From the NCBI RefSeq assembly GCF_900112595.1, contig NZ_FOMI01000001.1, positions 496,001 to 560,000 on the forward strand: a DNA stretch of 64,000 nt, given 5' to 3'. Of the stretch, positions 19,651 to 29,566 are shown piece by piece (position 1 is the first letter of the stretch; every line of letters starts with the position of its first letter). Source of the stretch: Algibacter pectinivorans (GTDB lineage Bacteria > Bacteroidota > Bacteroidia > Flavobacteriales > Flavobacteriaceae). The position numbers and the translations under genes are program-made. Under the pieces are notes generated by a model that searched no databases, was not told the origin of the DNA, and worked only from the letters and a program-made list of their open reading frames with translations.

Positions 19651-20724
19651 TTAATTAACTAGAGAGTTCTTGAATTCCTTTTGTTCTGCAATCCAAGCGT
19701 CATATTCTTCTTGAGTTTCAACTATAATCTTCATTTGCATATTGTAGTGAGACTTACCACAAATCTTGTTACAAAGTAATAAATAATCAAACTCATAACG
19801 CTCTAAAGCATCTTCACCTTTAGCTACAAGTTCTTTACTATTTTCAACTCTAATGTTGTTAATGTTTTGAACTTTTTCTATCATTTGAGGTGTTTGACGC
19901 ATATCAGCAGTAGTTACTGTTGGTGTAAATCCAAATTGCGTAATCATACCAGGAACACAGTTCATTTGTGCTCTAAAGTGCGGCATATACGCTGAATGTA
20001 AAACATCTTGAGAACGCATTTTAAATAATACTGGTCGGCCTACAGGTAAATGTAACTCTGTAGTAATAATATCATCTTGAGCGTTAGGATCAGACTCATC
20101 TAAACCTAAAATATTAGCACGATCAATATCAATTAAACGTACATTAGCTTTACCCAAAGTGTTATCGGCACCAGCATATCTAGCTTTCCAGTTAAATTGT
20201 TGTGCATATAACTCAACAACTAAAGGGTCGTCACTTTCGTCTACACCCATAATGTTTATCCATGTACTTAAACCATAAATAATTAAACCTGCTAAAACAA
20301 TTACAGGAATAATGGTCCAAATAGCTTCCAGCTTATTATTATCGGCAAAGAACAATGCTTTTTTACCCTTTTCCCCTTTGTATTTAAAAGCAAAATAGTG
20401 TAATAAGAACTGAGTAAATGTTTGTACAATAAAAATAAGGGTCATAGAAATAACCATTAAATTATCGATAGTTGGTCCGTGTTCTGATGCAGAGTTAGAC
20501 ATTAAAGGTAAATCACCCCATTTAACAAAACATACAATGGTAATTATGTAAATGAAAGCTAAAAAGCCCATCATTAAATATCCATTTAATGTATTATCCT
20601 TATCTGTTGCAACTCCGGCAATTGTACTTTCGTTTTTAGCCTGAGCCAAATCAAAAATCTTTACCATTTGCCAAATGGCAACTAAAATAAATACTAAAAC
20701 TATAATTGTTAATAAAGCAGTCAT
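19651..20724 (-). CDS. ctaC: Cytochrome c oxidase subunit II
   Basis: A 357-residue subunit that receives electrons at a CuA centre. It has an N-terminal membrane helix, further helices around residues 50-70 and 90-110 and 135-155, then a periplasmic cupredoxin domain. The CuA ligand set is visible as HSAYMPHFRAQMNC and LLCNKICGKSHYNM (Cys-x3-Cys-x3-His-x2-Met). The residue between the cysteines that is Glu in many oxidases is Lys here (CNKIC), which seems common in this phylum. The three-helix N-terminus is longer than in proteobacterial subunit II. It is sandwiched between actF and cox1. Confidence 0.95.
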   Translation of the reverse strand: MTALLTIIVLVFILVAIWQMVKIFDLAQAKNESTIAGVATDKDNTLNGYLMMGFLAFIYIITIVCFVKWGDLPLMSNSASEHGPTIDNLMVISMTLIFIVQTFTQFLLHYFAFKYKGEKGKKALFFADNNKLEAIWTIIPVIVLAGLIIYGLSTWINIMGVDESDDPLVVELYAQQFNWKARYAGADNTLGKANVRLIDIDRANILGLDESDPNAQDDIITTELHLPVGRPVLFKMRSQDVLHSAYMPHFRAQMNCVPGMITQFGFTPTVTTADMRQTPQMIEKVQNINNIRVENSKELVAKGEDALERYEFDYLLLCNKICGKSHYNMQMKIIVETQEEYDAWIAEQKEFKNSLVN

Positions 20725-20753
20725 TGGTATCGTTCGTCTTTATTTATATCTAA

Positions 20754-22118
20754 TTAATAATGAAATTCTTCACTTTCTTTTCTAAAAGGATATCCTTTTA
20801 CAAGTAATGGTGCTTTTGTTAAGGCGCTAAATACTACAAATATAAATAACCCTGCAAAAAGTAAAATTGAACTTATTTCTGGTATTCCAATAAACCATCT
20901 ATCTCCAACTGTAGCTGGCATTATCATATTAAAAATATCTATATAATGTCCAAATAAGATTACTAAACCAGTCATAACCACAAACCATGGCATACGCTTG
21001 TAATCTGCATTCATAAGCATTAATAATGGGAACACAAAGTTCATAACTACCATTCCTAAAAATGGTAATTTATAATCTTGGAAACGCGTTACAAAGTAAG
21101 TTACCTCTTCTGGAATGTTTGAATACCAGATTAACATAAATTGTGAGAACCATAAATACGTCCAGAATATACTAATTGCAAACATAAATTTAGCAACATC
21201 ATGTAAATGATTTGCATTTACAAACTCTAAGAAACCTTTAGATTTTAGGTATATTGTAATTAATGCTATTACCGTAATTCCACTTACAAACATACTAGCA
21301 AACACATACCAACCAAATAATGTAGAGAACCAGTGCGGATCTACACTCATAATCCAGTCCCAAGACATCATAGATTCTGTATAAATAAAGAATACTAAGA
21401 ATGCCGCAGAAATACGGAATGATTTTTTAAAGTTACTATTATCTTCAGCTGTATCTTGAGCAATCGAAAATTTTCTTGAAAAGTGACGGTAAGCATACCA
21501 ACCTCCAATAAAAATAAGACCTCTAATAACAAAACCACCAAGATTTAACCATCCTGTTTTACCTTCAATAAGTTTGTCGTGCGCCACAACCTCAGGATCC
21601 ATCCATATAAATATGTTATAGTGTCCTATGGTACCAGAAGCCACTGCTATAGCTAAAACTATTAAGGCACCTGGTAAAAGGTAAGCTGTTATACCTTCCA
21701 TTACTCTAAATAAAACTGGAGACCATCCTGCTTGAGAAGCTATTTGTATAGCATAAAATGCTAATACACCTAAAGCAATCATCATAAAAAAGAAGGCTGC
21801 TACGTATAATGCAGACCAAGGTCTATTTGCTATTTGGTGTTGCACATGTTCTACATGTTCTTTGTGCTCATCCACTTCAGCATGTGCTGTATCTCCATGA
21901 TTATCATGTGTATCTGCTACTGCATGTGCATCATGAGTTGGTGCCGCATGTCCCGCTTCTTCACCATGTCCACCTCCGTGGTGTGCTTCTTCTGCAAGTA
22001 AGTGCTCCACTTCTTCAAAAGATAAATGAGATGTCAAAAAACCATAACCAACTCCTATTGCTCCTAAAAGCATTAGAACGAAAGAAAATGTCTTTAATTT
22101 ATTTGAAAATGTATACAT
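20754..22118 (-). CDS. actF: Alternative complex III subunit ActF (NrfD-like quinol oxidation membrane subunit)
   Basis: A 454-residue polytopic protein with about ten membrane helices, homologous to the smaller NrfD-like subunit of alternative complex III, which oxidises menaquinol and passes electrons toward the oxidase. After the first helix (about 10-30) it has an unusual soluble stretch, residues 42-95, with thirteen histidines plus many Asp/Glu (HHGGGHGEEAGHAAPTHDAH), before the second helix at about 100. The membrane core (GYFAWYLFASMFVSG-like segments and FWTYLWFSQFMLIWYSNIPE) is conventional. Gene order actE-actF-cox2-cox1 and spacings under 30 bp confirm the complex. Confidence 0.93.
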   Translation of the reverse strand: MYTFSNKLKTFSFVLMLLGAIGVGYGFLTSHLSFEEVEHLLAEEAHHGGGHGEEAGHAAPTHDAHAVADTHDNHGDTAHAEVDEHKEHVEHVQHQIANRPWSALYVAAFFFMMIALGVLAFYAIQIASQAGWSPVLFRVMEGITAYLLPGALIVLAIAVASGTIGHYNIFIWMDPEVVAHDKLIEGKTGWLNLGGFVIRGLIFIGGWYAYRHFSRKFSIAQDTAEDNSNFKKSFRISAAFLVFFIYTESMMSWDWIMSVDPHWFSTLFGWYVFASMFVSGITVIALITIYLKSKGFLEFVNANHLHDVAKFMFAISIFWTYLWFSQFMLIWYSNIPEEVTYFVTRFQDYKLPFLGMVVMNFVFPLLMLMNADYKRMPWFVVMTGLVILFGHYIDIFNMIMPATVGDRWFIGIPEISSILLFAGLFIFVVFSALTKAPLLVKGYPFRKESEEFHY

Positions 22119-22140
22119 ATCTATAATAATCTTATCAATC

Positions 22141-22692
22141 TTACTTTTCTAAATCTGCTTTCAACTTTAAAACGTACGACACAACTTGCCAACGCTCTTC
22201 TTCATTCAATTGGTTAGCATAAGAACCCATTGCATTTTTACCATAATAAATAGTGTGGTAAATACTTCCTGCATTAATAGCTCTTCCTGCATCATCATAA
22301 CTTGGAATACCAAGAATTTTTTCACGTTTCACCAAGTTACCTTGTCCGTTACCTTTATTACCATGACAAATTCCGCAGTAAATATCATATAACTCTTTAC
22401 CTCTATTTAAATCTACTTGGGTAGAATCTAATGGGCTATTTAAGGTTGCCTTTGCAAAATCGTAACCTGCGGTAGAATTTTCTATATCGAAAGGAACAAA
22501 ACCTCTAGGAATAGAACCTTGAGCAGGTAATTGCGCTTCTACACCATTTGCAAATGCTGCTTCGCCATAGGTTTCATATCCTGCAGATTCATACATATTT
22601 GGCATGAATTGATAGTTAGGTGCTGTACTCTTATTACAAGATGTAGCTACAAAAACTACTGCTAATACTAATATTTTAATTAAGCTTTTCAT
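22141..22692 (-). CDS. actE: Alternative complex III subunit ActE (monoheme cytochrome c)
   Basis: A 183-residue lipoprotein-type cytochrome: the N-terminus MKSLIKILVLAVVFVATSCN gives a lipobox with Cys19, and a single c-heme motif CGICH is at about residue 132, followed by GNKGNGQG. A methionine for axial ligation is available in NAMGSYANQ. In ACIII this subunit carries electrons from the core toward the oxidase. It sits 8 bp after actD and 22 bp before actF. Family assignment rests on motif plus gene order. Confidence 0.92.
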   Translation of the reverse strand: MKSLIKILVLAVVFVATSCNKSTAPNYQFMPNMYESAGYETYGEAAFANGVEAQLPAQGSIPRGFVPFDIENSTAGYDFAKATLNSPLDSTQVDLNRGKELYDIYCGICHGNKGNGQGNLVKREKILGIPSYDDAGRAINAGSIYHTIYYGKNAMGSYANQLNEEERWQVVSYVLKLKADLEK

Positions 22693-22700
22693 ATCTATTA

Positions 22701-23231
22701 TTAATGGGCTTTATCAACTAAATTAATTTCTACTGCTCCAGTTTCTGCTAATAAACTTTCTAGTTCTTTCTCATTACCGTTTACTGCAATTTCCATTAAA
22801 AAATGGTCGTCTGTAGTTCTTGGATCTGGATTCTCAGCATTTTTAAAAGGCCACATTCTACTGCGTAAGTAAAATGTAATTACCATTAAGTGAGCTGCAA
22901 AAAACACAGTAAGCTCAAACATAATTGGTACAAAAGCTGGCATATTTTCAATATAACTGAAACTTGGTTTACCACCAATATTTTGAGGCCAATCTTCAAT
23001 CATAATAAAATTCATCATGGTAATGGCTACAGTTAACCCAATTAATCCGTATATAAATGCTGTAATAGCAATACGAGTTGGTGCTAATCCCATAGCTTTG
23101 TCTAACCCGTGTACTGGGAAAGGAGTATATATTTCCTCGATATGAAATCTTTGTGCCTTAACTTTTTTAACAGCAGACATTAAGATATCATCATCGGTAT
23201 AAATAGCGTGAATAACTTTTGAAGCTTCCAT
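22701..23231 (-). CDS. actD: Alternative complex III subunit ActD (DUF3341)
   Basis: A 176-residue protein with an N-terminal ferredoxin-like soluble part (VIHAIYTDDDILMSAVKKVK) and two membrane helices (about 58-80 and 98-122), matching the DUF3341 family that is the ActD subunit of alternative complex III. It contains no redox-cofactor motif, so its role is structural. The tell-tale family string is IEEIYTPFPVHGLDKAMGL. It begins 9 bp after actC ends and ends 8 bp before actE. Confidence 0.93.
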   Translation of the reverse strand: MEASKVIHAIYTDDDILMSAVKKVKAQRFHIEEIYTPFPVHGLDKAMGLAPTRIAITAFIYGLIGLTVAITMMNFIMIEDWPQNIGGKPSFSYIENMPAFVPIMFELTVFFAAHLMVITFYLRSRMWPFKNAENPDPRTTDDHFLMEIAVNGNEKELESLLAETGAVEINLVDKAH

Positions 23232-23240
23232 TGACTATGT

Positions 23241-24983
23241 TTAGTTGATTAATTTTTTAGCTTGTCCAGACCAATCATCACGCTCTGCTCTTCCTGGGAA
23301 AGAACCTGTAATGCTGTCTAACAAATCATATTCGTTTTTTGTCATTTTACTAACTTGAAGGAATGTATAAATACCTATGCTATTTAATACTTCTTCCATT
23401 TTAGGACCAATGCCATTTACTTTCTTTAAATCATCAGCAGTTTGAGTAGCCGGATCGAAAGCACCAATGCTTCCTAATAGGTTACTTACTTTTTCTGAGT
23501 TATCTTCAGTAGAAGGAATCGTTTCTTTTACTTCAGCCACAGGCTTAACAATTGCATTACCTGATGTTCTTGCATCTGCTCCTGTTCCAGCTAAACTATC
23601 GCCTCTTTCTCTAATGTTTTTATAAAGTTCTCCAGATGACTTTAAAATTGTTTTAACCTCTGCTTGTGCAATTACTGGGAAGGTTCTAGAGTATAATAAG
23701 AATAGTACAAAGAAGAATCCTATAGTTCCAATAAAAATTCCAATATCTACAAATGTAGGTGAGAACATAGTCCATGAAGATGGTAAGTAATCTCTGTGTA
23801 ACGACGTTACAATAATTACAAAACGCTCAAACCACATACCTACGTTTACAACAATAGAGATAAAGAAAGAGAACATAATACTTGTTCTTAATTTCTTGAA
23901 CCACATAAACTGCGGCGAGAATACGTTACAAGACATCATCATCCAATATGCCCAAGCATAAGGACCAGTTGCTCTGTTTAAGAAAGCGTATTGTTCGTAC
24001 TCAACACCAGAATACCAAGCAATAAATAACTCTGTAATATAAGCTACACCAACTATAGAACCTGTAATCATAATTACAATGTTCATTAACTCGATGTGTT
24101 GTACTGTAATATAATCTTCAAGGTTACACACTTTTCTCATGATAATAAGAAGTGTATTTACCATGGCAAATCCTGAGAATACCGCACCTGCCACAAAGTA
24201 TGGCGGGAATATTGTTGTATGCCAACCAGGAATAACAGATGTTGCGAAGTCAAAAGATACAATAGTATGTACCGAAAGTACTAATGGCGTTGCTAATCCT
24301 GCAAGTACCAATGATACTTCTTCAAAACGTTGCCAATCTTTTGCACGACCAGACCAGCCAAAGCTTAATAAAGCATAGATTTTCTTTTGAAACGGTCTAA
24401 TAGCTCTATCTCTTAGCATAGCAAAATCTGGTAATAAACCTGTCCACCAGAAGACTAACGACACAGATAAATACGTAGAAATTGCAAATACATCCCAAAG
24501 TAAAGGCGAGTTAAAGTTTACCCATAATGAACCAAATTGGTTTGGTATAGGTAATACCCAATACCCTAACCATGGACGACCCATGTGAATAATTGGGAAT
24601 AAACCAGCCTGTACAACAGAAAATATTGTCATTGCTTCTGCAGAACGGTTAATTGCCATTCTCCATTTTTGACGGAACAGTAATAGTACAGCAGAAATAA
24701 GTGTTCCTGCGTGACCAATACCAACCCACCAAACGAAGTTAGTAATATCCCAAGCCCAACCAACGGTCTTGTTTAAACCCCAAGTTCCAATACCTGTAGA
24801 TACTGTGTATAAAATACATCCAATTCCCCAAAGGAAAGCTACTAACGAGATACCAAAAACTATCCACCATTGCTTGTTTGCTTTTCCTTCTACAGGTTTG
24901 GCCACATCCACAGTAACGTCGTGGTATGATTTTTCGCCTGTAACTAAAGGTCTTCTAATAGGTGCTTCGTAATGAGACGCCAT
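23241..24983 (-). CDS. actC: Alternative complex III subunit ActC (NrfD-like) with C-terminal helix-hairpin-helix tail
   Basis: A 580-residue NrfD/PsrC-like membrane protein with about ten helices in residues 35-455, forming the quinol-binding membrane core of ACIII. The extra feature is the C-terminus: after a low-complexity linker (about 460-515) there is a helix-hairpin-helix-like module (NGIGPKMEEVLNSIGIYTFL, residues 523-542, then the terminal WSGQAKKLIN). The same type of module is known on other proteins of this phylum, for example as tails on ribosomal L21. It is not part of the minimal ActC. The tail would lie at the end of the last helix; its purpose is unknown. Confidence 0.95.
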   Translation of the reverse strand: MASHYEAPIRRPLVTGEKSYHDVTVDVAKPVEGKANKQWWIVFGISLVAFLWGIGCILYTVSTGIGTWGLNKTVGWAWDITNFVWWVGIGHAGTLISAVLLLFRQKWRMAINRSAEAMTIFSVVQAGLFPIIHMGRPWLGYWVLPIPNQFGSLWVNFNSPLLWDVFAISTYLSVSLVFWWTGLLPDFAMLRDRAIRPFQKKIYALLSFGWSGRAKDWQRFEEVSLVLAGLATPLVLSVHTIVSFDFATSVIPGWHTTIFPPYFVAGAVFSGFAMVNTLLIIMRKVCNLEDYITVQHIELMNIVIMITGSIVGVAYITELFIAWYSGVEYEQYAFLNRATGPYAWAYWMMMSCNVFSPQFMWFKKLRTSIMFSFFISIVVNVGMWFERFVIIVTSLHRDYLPSSWTMFSPTFVDIGIFIGTIGFFFVLFLLYSRTFPVIAQAEVKTILKSSGELYKNIRERGDSLAGTGADARTSGNAIVKPVAEVKETIPSTEDNSEKVSNLLGSIGAFDPATQTADDLKKVNGIGPKMEEVLNSIGIYTFLQVSKMTKNEYDLLDSITGSFPGRAERDDWSGQAKKLIN

Positions 24984-25011
24984 AATTATATAATTGATTC
25001 TTTAATTAAAT

Positions 25012-28000
25012 TTATGCTTCAGTTGTATTTCTCACTTTAGTATGATACTGCACGTTAGGCTTAGTACCAACACTTTCTAATAAATGATACATACGGTCAT
25101 CTTCTTTAAGTTTTGCAACTTTAGAAGCTTTATCGTTGATATCTCCAAATACCATTGCTCCACTACTACAAGCTGCAGAACATGCTGTTTGGAATTCACC
25201 ATCTTTAATTTCTCTTCCGTCACGTTTTGCATCAAGAATAGTTTTCTGTGTCATTTGAATACACATAGAACATTTTTCCATAACACCACGAGAACGTACT
25301 ACAACATCTGGGTTTAATACCATACGACCTAAATCGTCGTTCATATGATAATCAAACTCATCGTTACCATTGTACAAGAACCAGTTAAAACGACGTACTT
25401 TATAAGGACAGTTGTTTGCACAGTATCTAGTACCTACACAACGGTTATACGCCATATGGTTTTGACCTTGACGACCGTGCGATGTCGCTGCCACAGGACA
25501 AACGGTTTCACAAGGTGCGTGGTTACAATGCTGACACATTACTGGTTGGAAAGCTACCTGAGGATTATCAGCAGCTTGCTCCATTTCTCCAAATCCACCT
25601 AAAGATCCGTTATCTCCAAATAATCCAGAGAACCCCTCTTTTTTAGCATCATCTCCTTCAAATGTATCATCAGAAGAATAATATCTATCAATACGTAACC
25701 AGTGCATATCACGGCTACGACGTACTTCACTTTTACCAACTACAGGTACATTGTTTTCTGCATGACAAGCTATAACACAAGCCCCACATCCTGTACAAGA
25801 ATTTAAATCGATTGATAGATTGAAGTGATGCCCAATTGAACGATCAAATTCATCCCATAAATCTACATCTGGAGAAGTTACTGGAGTTTCCTTGTGGTTT
25901 AATGAAACCGTAGGAACCTTATTCCAAACATCTCTATCTGCTGTATTAAATATCTCTAAAGTTGTTTCTTTAATAATATCGCCACGTCCCATTAAGGTGT
26001 TGTGTAACTGTACTGAAGCAAATTCATGCTCACCGGCAGCTAACTCTACTGATACGTTTTGTACATTACTAAAGTTATGATATAATGCATAGGCGTTAAC
26101 TCCTGTTTGCATTTCTTCTTTTAAACCTAATGTTTTACCGTAACCAAATGCTAATCCAACAGTACCTTTAGCTTGTCCTGGTTGAATCATTACTGGCACT
26201 TTTAAAGACGCTCCATTTACAGTAACATTGGCATAACTACCATTTAATGCACCGTTAGCAACGTGTTTATTCATTAAACCTAATGCATCGGCATCGGCTT
26301 TAGACACGGTTAAATAGTTATCCCAAGATGCTCTTGTTAAAGGATCTGGAAACTCTTGTAACCATGGGTTGTTGGCTTGTTGTCCATCACCCATACCAAC
26401 TTTGGTATATAAGGTTAACTCTAAACCACCGTTTGATTTTGCAGAAGATGCTAATGCTCTAGCTGCATTTCCTGAAGGTACTCCGGCAGAAGCTTCTGCA
26501 TTTGATGTATCTTCAGTTTGTGTAGCAATAGTTCCAACAAAAACACCATCGTGTAATGCTTTGTTAAACGACCCACCACTTAAAATTCCAGTACCCCAAG
26601 TATCTTTAATATAATCATGGTAAGAAACACTATTTCCTGTCCACTTTAATAAACATTCTTGAAACTGTCTTGTATCAAATAAAGGACGTATTGTAGGTTG
26701 CGTTAAACCATAGTGTCCTTTTTTAATTTCAACATCACCCCACGATTCTAAATAATGTGGTGCTGCTGCTATATATTGTGCTTGCGAAGACGTTTCGTCT
26801 ACTTTCATAGAAAACGCTACAGACAACTCTACTTTCTTTAATCCTTCAGCAAAATCTGAAGCATTTGGTAAGGTATAAATAGGATTTACACCACTCATTA
26901 TAATAGCTCCAACACGACCAGCTTTCATATCGGAAACCAATTTAGCCACGGCAGCATCGCTACCTTGTCTTGTTTTAATTGGAGTCGATTTATCAAAAGC
27001 CTTACTACCTAGAGCTTCGTTTATTTCTAAAACAACTGTTTGTGCATTAACATCTTGAATACCTGTTACTACAACTCCGTTGCTTCCTGCTTTTTTAAGT
27101 TGAGAAGCCGCTTTTTTAACAGCATCTTCTACTTTTTCAGGTAGGGTTCCTGAAACAGATCCACCAACTACATAGCTATATAATTTAGCTAAAGCTAACT
27201 TTTGTTCTGTAGGCGTTAATGGTACACGCTTATCGGCATTAGCACCAGTAAGGGACATGTTCGATTCAAACTGAATATGTCTTGACATTTTGCCATCTTT
27301 TGGCGCCTTGTTTTTTGCATAACCAGAATCAAATCCGCCACCTTGCCAATCTCCTAAGAAATCTGCACCAATAGAAACAATTGTCATCGCCTTAGCAAAA
27401 TCGTAATTTGCTAATCCGCGCTCTCCATATTTAGCTTGGTAAGCATCTAATGCAGCAGATTCTGAAACAGAATCGTAAACTACATGACTTACATTACCAT
27501 ATTTTTCTTTAAATTCTGAAATTAACTTACTAGTAGATGGGCTTGCAAATGTTTGTGTTAACAACACAATATTTTTATTAGCCGCAGCAACGTTGGTTAA
27601 TTTTTCGGTAGTTTCAGAATCAAAATCGCTCCAAGAAATAGCAGCATCGCCTTTCTTAGGACCTTGAACTCTTAAACTATCATACAATCCTAAAACCGAA
27701 GCATTCACTCTAGCATTAGCACTACCATTGGTAGCTGCCATCGTATTATTTTCAATTTTAATTGGACGACCTTCACGCGTTTTTACTAAAACACTAGCAA
27801 AATCGAAACCATCTGCAATTGTAGTTGCATAGTAGTTAGCAACACCAGGAATAATCTCTGTTGGTTGCACTACATAAGGAATAGATTTTTTTACAGGCCC
27901 TTCACAAGCAGCTAAAGAAGCCGCAGCAGTACTGAACCCTACATATTTTAAGAAATCGCGACGCGTTGTAGATGTTTCCTCCAAGGTTTCTTTATCACCT

Positions 28001-28116
28001 AAAAATTCATCAGTAGGAATTTCAGCTACAAACTCGTTTTGTTTTAGCGTCTCAACAATAGAGCTATTTTCGTTTAGCTCTTCAACACTTTTCCAGTATT
28101 TCTTGTTTGATGACAT
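25012..28116 (-). CDS. actB: Alternative complex III subunit ActB (molybdopterin-like domain fused to iron-sulfur protein)
   Basis: A 1034-residue periplasmic subunit. Residues 48-70 (RRDFLKYVGFSTAAASLAAC) form the variant twin-arginine signal used by this family. The following 700 residues resemble molybdopterin oxidoreductases but in ACIII carry no molybdenum. The C-terminal third is a ferredoxin-like protein with four cysteine sets, for example CTGCGACVIACHAENNVP, CQHCNHAPCETVCP, CVGTRYCANNCPYKVRRF and CSMCIQM. It relays electrons from quinol through iron-sulfur clusters to the hemes of ActA. Located 28 bp before actC. Length and order match the family fully. Confidence 0.95.
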   Translation of the reverse strand: MSSNKKYWKSVEELNENSSIVETLKQNEFVAEIPTDEFLGDKETLEETSTTRRDFLKYVGFSTAAASLAACEGPVKKSIPYVVQPTEIIPGVANYYATTIADGFDFASVLVKTREGRPIKIENNTMAATNGSANARVNASVLGLYDSLRVQGPKKGDAAISWSDFDSETTEKLTNVAAANKNIVLLTQTFASPSTSKLISEFKEKYGNVSHVVYDSVSESAALDAYQAKYGERGLANYDFAKAMTIVSIGADFLGDWQGGGFDSGYAKNKAPKDGKMSRHIQFESNMSLTGANADKRVPLTPTEQKLALAKLYSYVVGGSVSGTLPEKVEDAVKKAASQLKKAGSNGVVVTGIQDVNAQTVVLEINEALGSKAFDKSTPIKTRQGSDAAVAKLVSDMKAGRVGAIIMSGVNPIYTLPNASDFAEGLKKVELSVAFSMKVDETSSQAQYIAAAPHYLESWGDVEIKKGHYGLTQPTIRPLFDTRQFQECLLKWTGNSVSYHDYIKDTWGTGILSGGSFNKALHDGVFVGTIATQTEDTSNAEASAGVPSGNAARALASSAKSNGGLELTLYTKVGMGDGQQANNPWLQEFPDPLTRASWDNYLTVSKADADALGLMNKHVANGALNGSYANVTVNGASLKVPVMIQPGQAKGTVGLAFGYGKTLGLKEEMQTGVNAYALYHNFSNVQNVSVELAAGEHEFASVQLHNTLMGRGDIIKETTLEIFNTADRDVWNKVPTVSLNHKETPVTSPDVDLWDEFDRSIGHHFNLSIDLNSCTGCGACVIACHAENNVPVVGKSEVRRSRDMHWLRIDRYYSSDDTFEGDDAKKEGFSGLFGDNGSLGGFGEMEQAADNPQVAFQPVMCQHCNHAPCETVCPVAATSHGRQGQNHMAYNRCVGTRYCANNCPYKVRRFNWFLYNGNDEFDYHMNDDLGRMVLNPDVVVRSRGVMEKCSMCIQMTQKTILDAKRDGREIKDGEFQTACSAACSSGAMVFGDINDKASKVAKLKEDDRMYHLLESVGTKPNVQYHTKVRNTTEA

Positions 28117-28187
28117 ATTATATAATTGAATTACTTCTTAATTTTTATTTAATGTTTTCCGCTTTCGCGGCGAGAAAAACTACTTAA

Positions 28188-29528
28188 TTAGTAGTGACAC
28201 TTACCACATTCTAGACCACCCATTTGAGCAGCTGTTAACTCATCGACACCATACTTTTTAGATAACTCTTCGTGTATTTTAGTATAGTAAGCATTATCTT
28301 TTACATCAATGTTAGTTTCTCTGTGACAGTTAATACACCAGCCCATAGTTAAAGGCGCATGTTGGTACATAATTTCCATCTCTTCAACAGGACCATGACA
28401 AGTTTGACACTCTACACCTGCAACAGTAACGTGTTGTGAGTGGTTAAAATAAGCAAAATCTGGTAGATTATGAATACGCACCCATTTTACTGGTTGAGAA
28501 TCTCCTGTATATTTTTGCTCGGCATCATCCCATCCTGCAGCTGCATATAACTTTTTGATTTCGCCATCATAAAATTCTTTAGAATACTCTGGAGACGTTT
28601 CGCCATTATACTCATAAATTGACTTATGACAGTTCATACAAACATTTAACGAAGGAATACCCGATGTTTTACTTACTCTTGCAGAAGAGTGGCAATACTT
28701 ACAATCGATTCCGTTATCACCAGCATGTATTTTATGTGAAAAATGTATTGGTTGCACTGGTTGGTACCCTTGATCTACTCCTATTTGAGATAAATACCCG
28801 TACACAAAGTATGCACTAGATAATAAAAAGAATATAGCGACAACCAGCATTAAAAACTGATTTTGAACAAACGCTTTCCATAACGGTGTTCTATTTGAAG
28901 CCTCTGGCAAATCAATACCCTGTGCTCCTGCAAAACGACGTAATGTTTTATTTACTAAATACAATCCTGCAGCTAAAAGCATAAACAAGATTGCCAAGGC
29001 ACCTAAAATAATTTCGTTTGAAATACCTCCAGAATTTCCACTAGTCGCTTCAGTTCCTCCAACTGGAGTAGCTGCTTGCGCAGGCGCTTTCTTTTCTTCG
29101 GCTGTGTAAGCCAAAATGTTGTTTATATCATCATCCGACAATTGAGGAAAAGCAGTCATTGCAGCACCACCAAACTCGTCGTATACTTTTTTCGCATAAG
29201 CATCGCCAGATTTAATAAGCCCCGCACTATTACGAATCCAAGCTTGAATCCAAGTACGATCTAAACCTTGCTCGTCACTTAATCGCGCCTCTACGTTACG
29301 TAAAGCTGGCCCTGTCATCTTTTTATCTAGTTGATGACATGCTGCACAATTAGCATTAAATAATGATTTTCCTTTTGCTGGGTCTCCTTCCTGAGCAGAA
29401 AGAGCCGTTGTAAATGCTAGTAAAAAAACTAAGCTTAAACTAAGAAGGTTTGTGCTTAATTTACGGTGAATCACCTTTCTCATATTGTTGGTCAAATTAA
29501 CTTCTAAACTTTGGTATGATTTTTTCAT
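28188..29528 (-). CDS. actA: Alternative complex III subunit ActA (multiheme cytochrome c)
   Basis: The operon's first gene, 446 residues as drawn. The likely true start is the internal ATG at 29483 (MRKVIHRKLS), which puts a normal signal peptide at the very N-terminus; the longer form only adds 15 residues. Six CxxCH heme motifs are present: CAACH in an N-terminal monoheme domain, then after a membrane helix (about 175-195) and a second one (about 225-245) CKYCH, CMNCH, CQTCH, CINCH and CGKCH. The last five form the pentaheme domain typical of ActA; the N-terminal domain is a fused single-heme cytochrome. It passes electrons from ActB toward ActE and the oxidase. Confidence 0.95.
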   Translation of the reverse strand: MKKSYQSLEVNLTNNMRKVIHRKLSTNLLSLSLVFLLAFTTALSAQEGDPAKGKSLFNANCAACHQLDKKMTGPALRNVEARLSDEQGLDRTWIQAWIRNSAGLIKSGDAYAKKVYDEFGGAAMTAFPQLSDDDINNILAYTAEEKKAPAQAATPVGGTEATSGNSGGISNEIILGALAILFMLLAAGLYLVNKTLRRFAGAQGIDLPEASNRTPLWKAFVQNQFLMLVVAIFFLLSSAYFVYGYLSQIGVDQGYQPVQPIHFSHKIHAGDNGIDCKYCHSSARVSKTSGIPSLNVCMNCHKSIYEYNGETSPEYSKEFYDGEIKKLYAAAGWDDAEQKYTGDSQPVKWVRIHNLPDFAYFNHSQHVTVAGVECQTCHGPVEEMEIMYQHAPLTMGWCINCHRETNIDVKDNAYYTKIHEELSKKYGVDELTAAQMGGLECGKCHY

Positions 29529-29566
29529 TACTATAAATGGAAAAATGCAGTTAAAAAAATCTCTCG

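Noticed and set aside
21809-22126. Plus-strand ORF of 105 codons rich in His and Leu
   Set aside because: It is the antisense shadow of the His-rich segment of actF; codon repetition explains the open frame.
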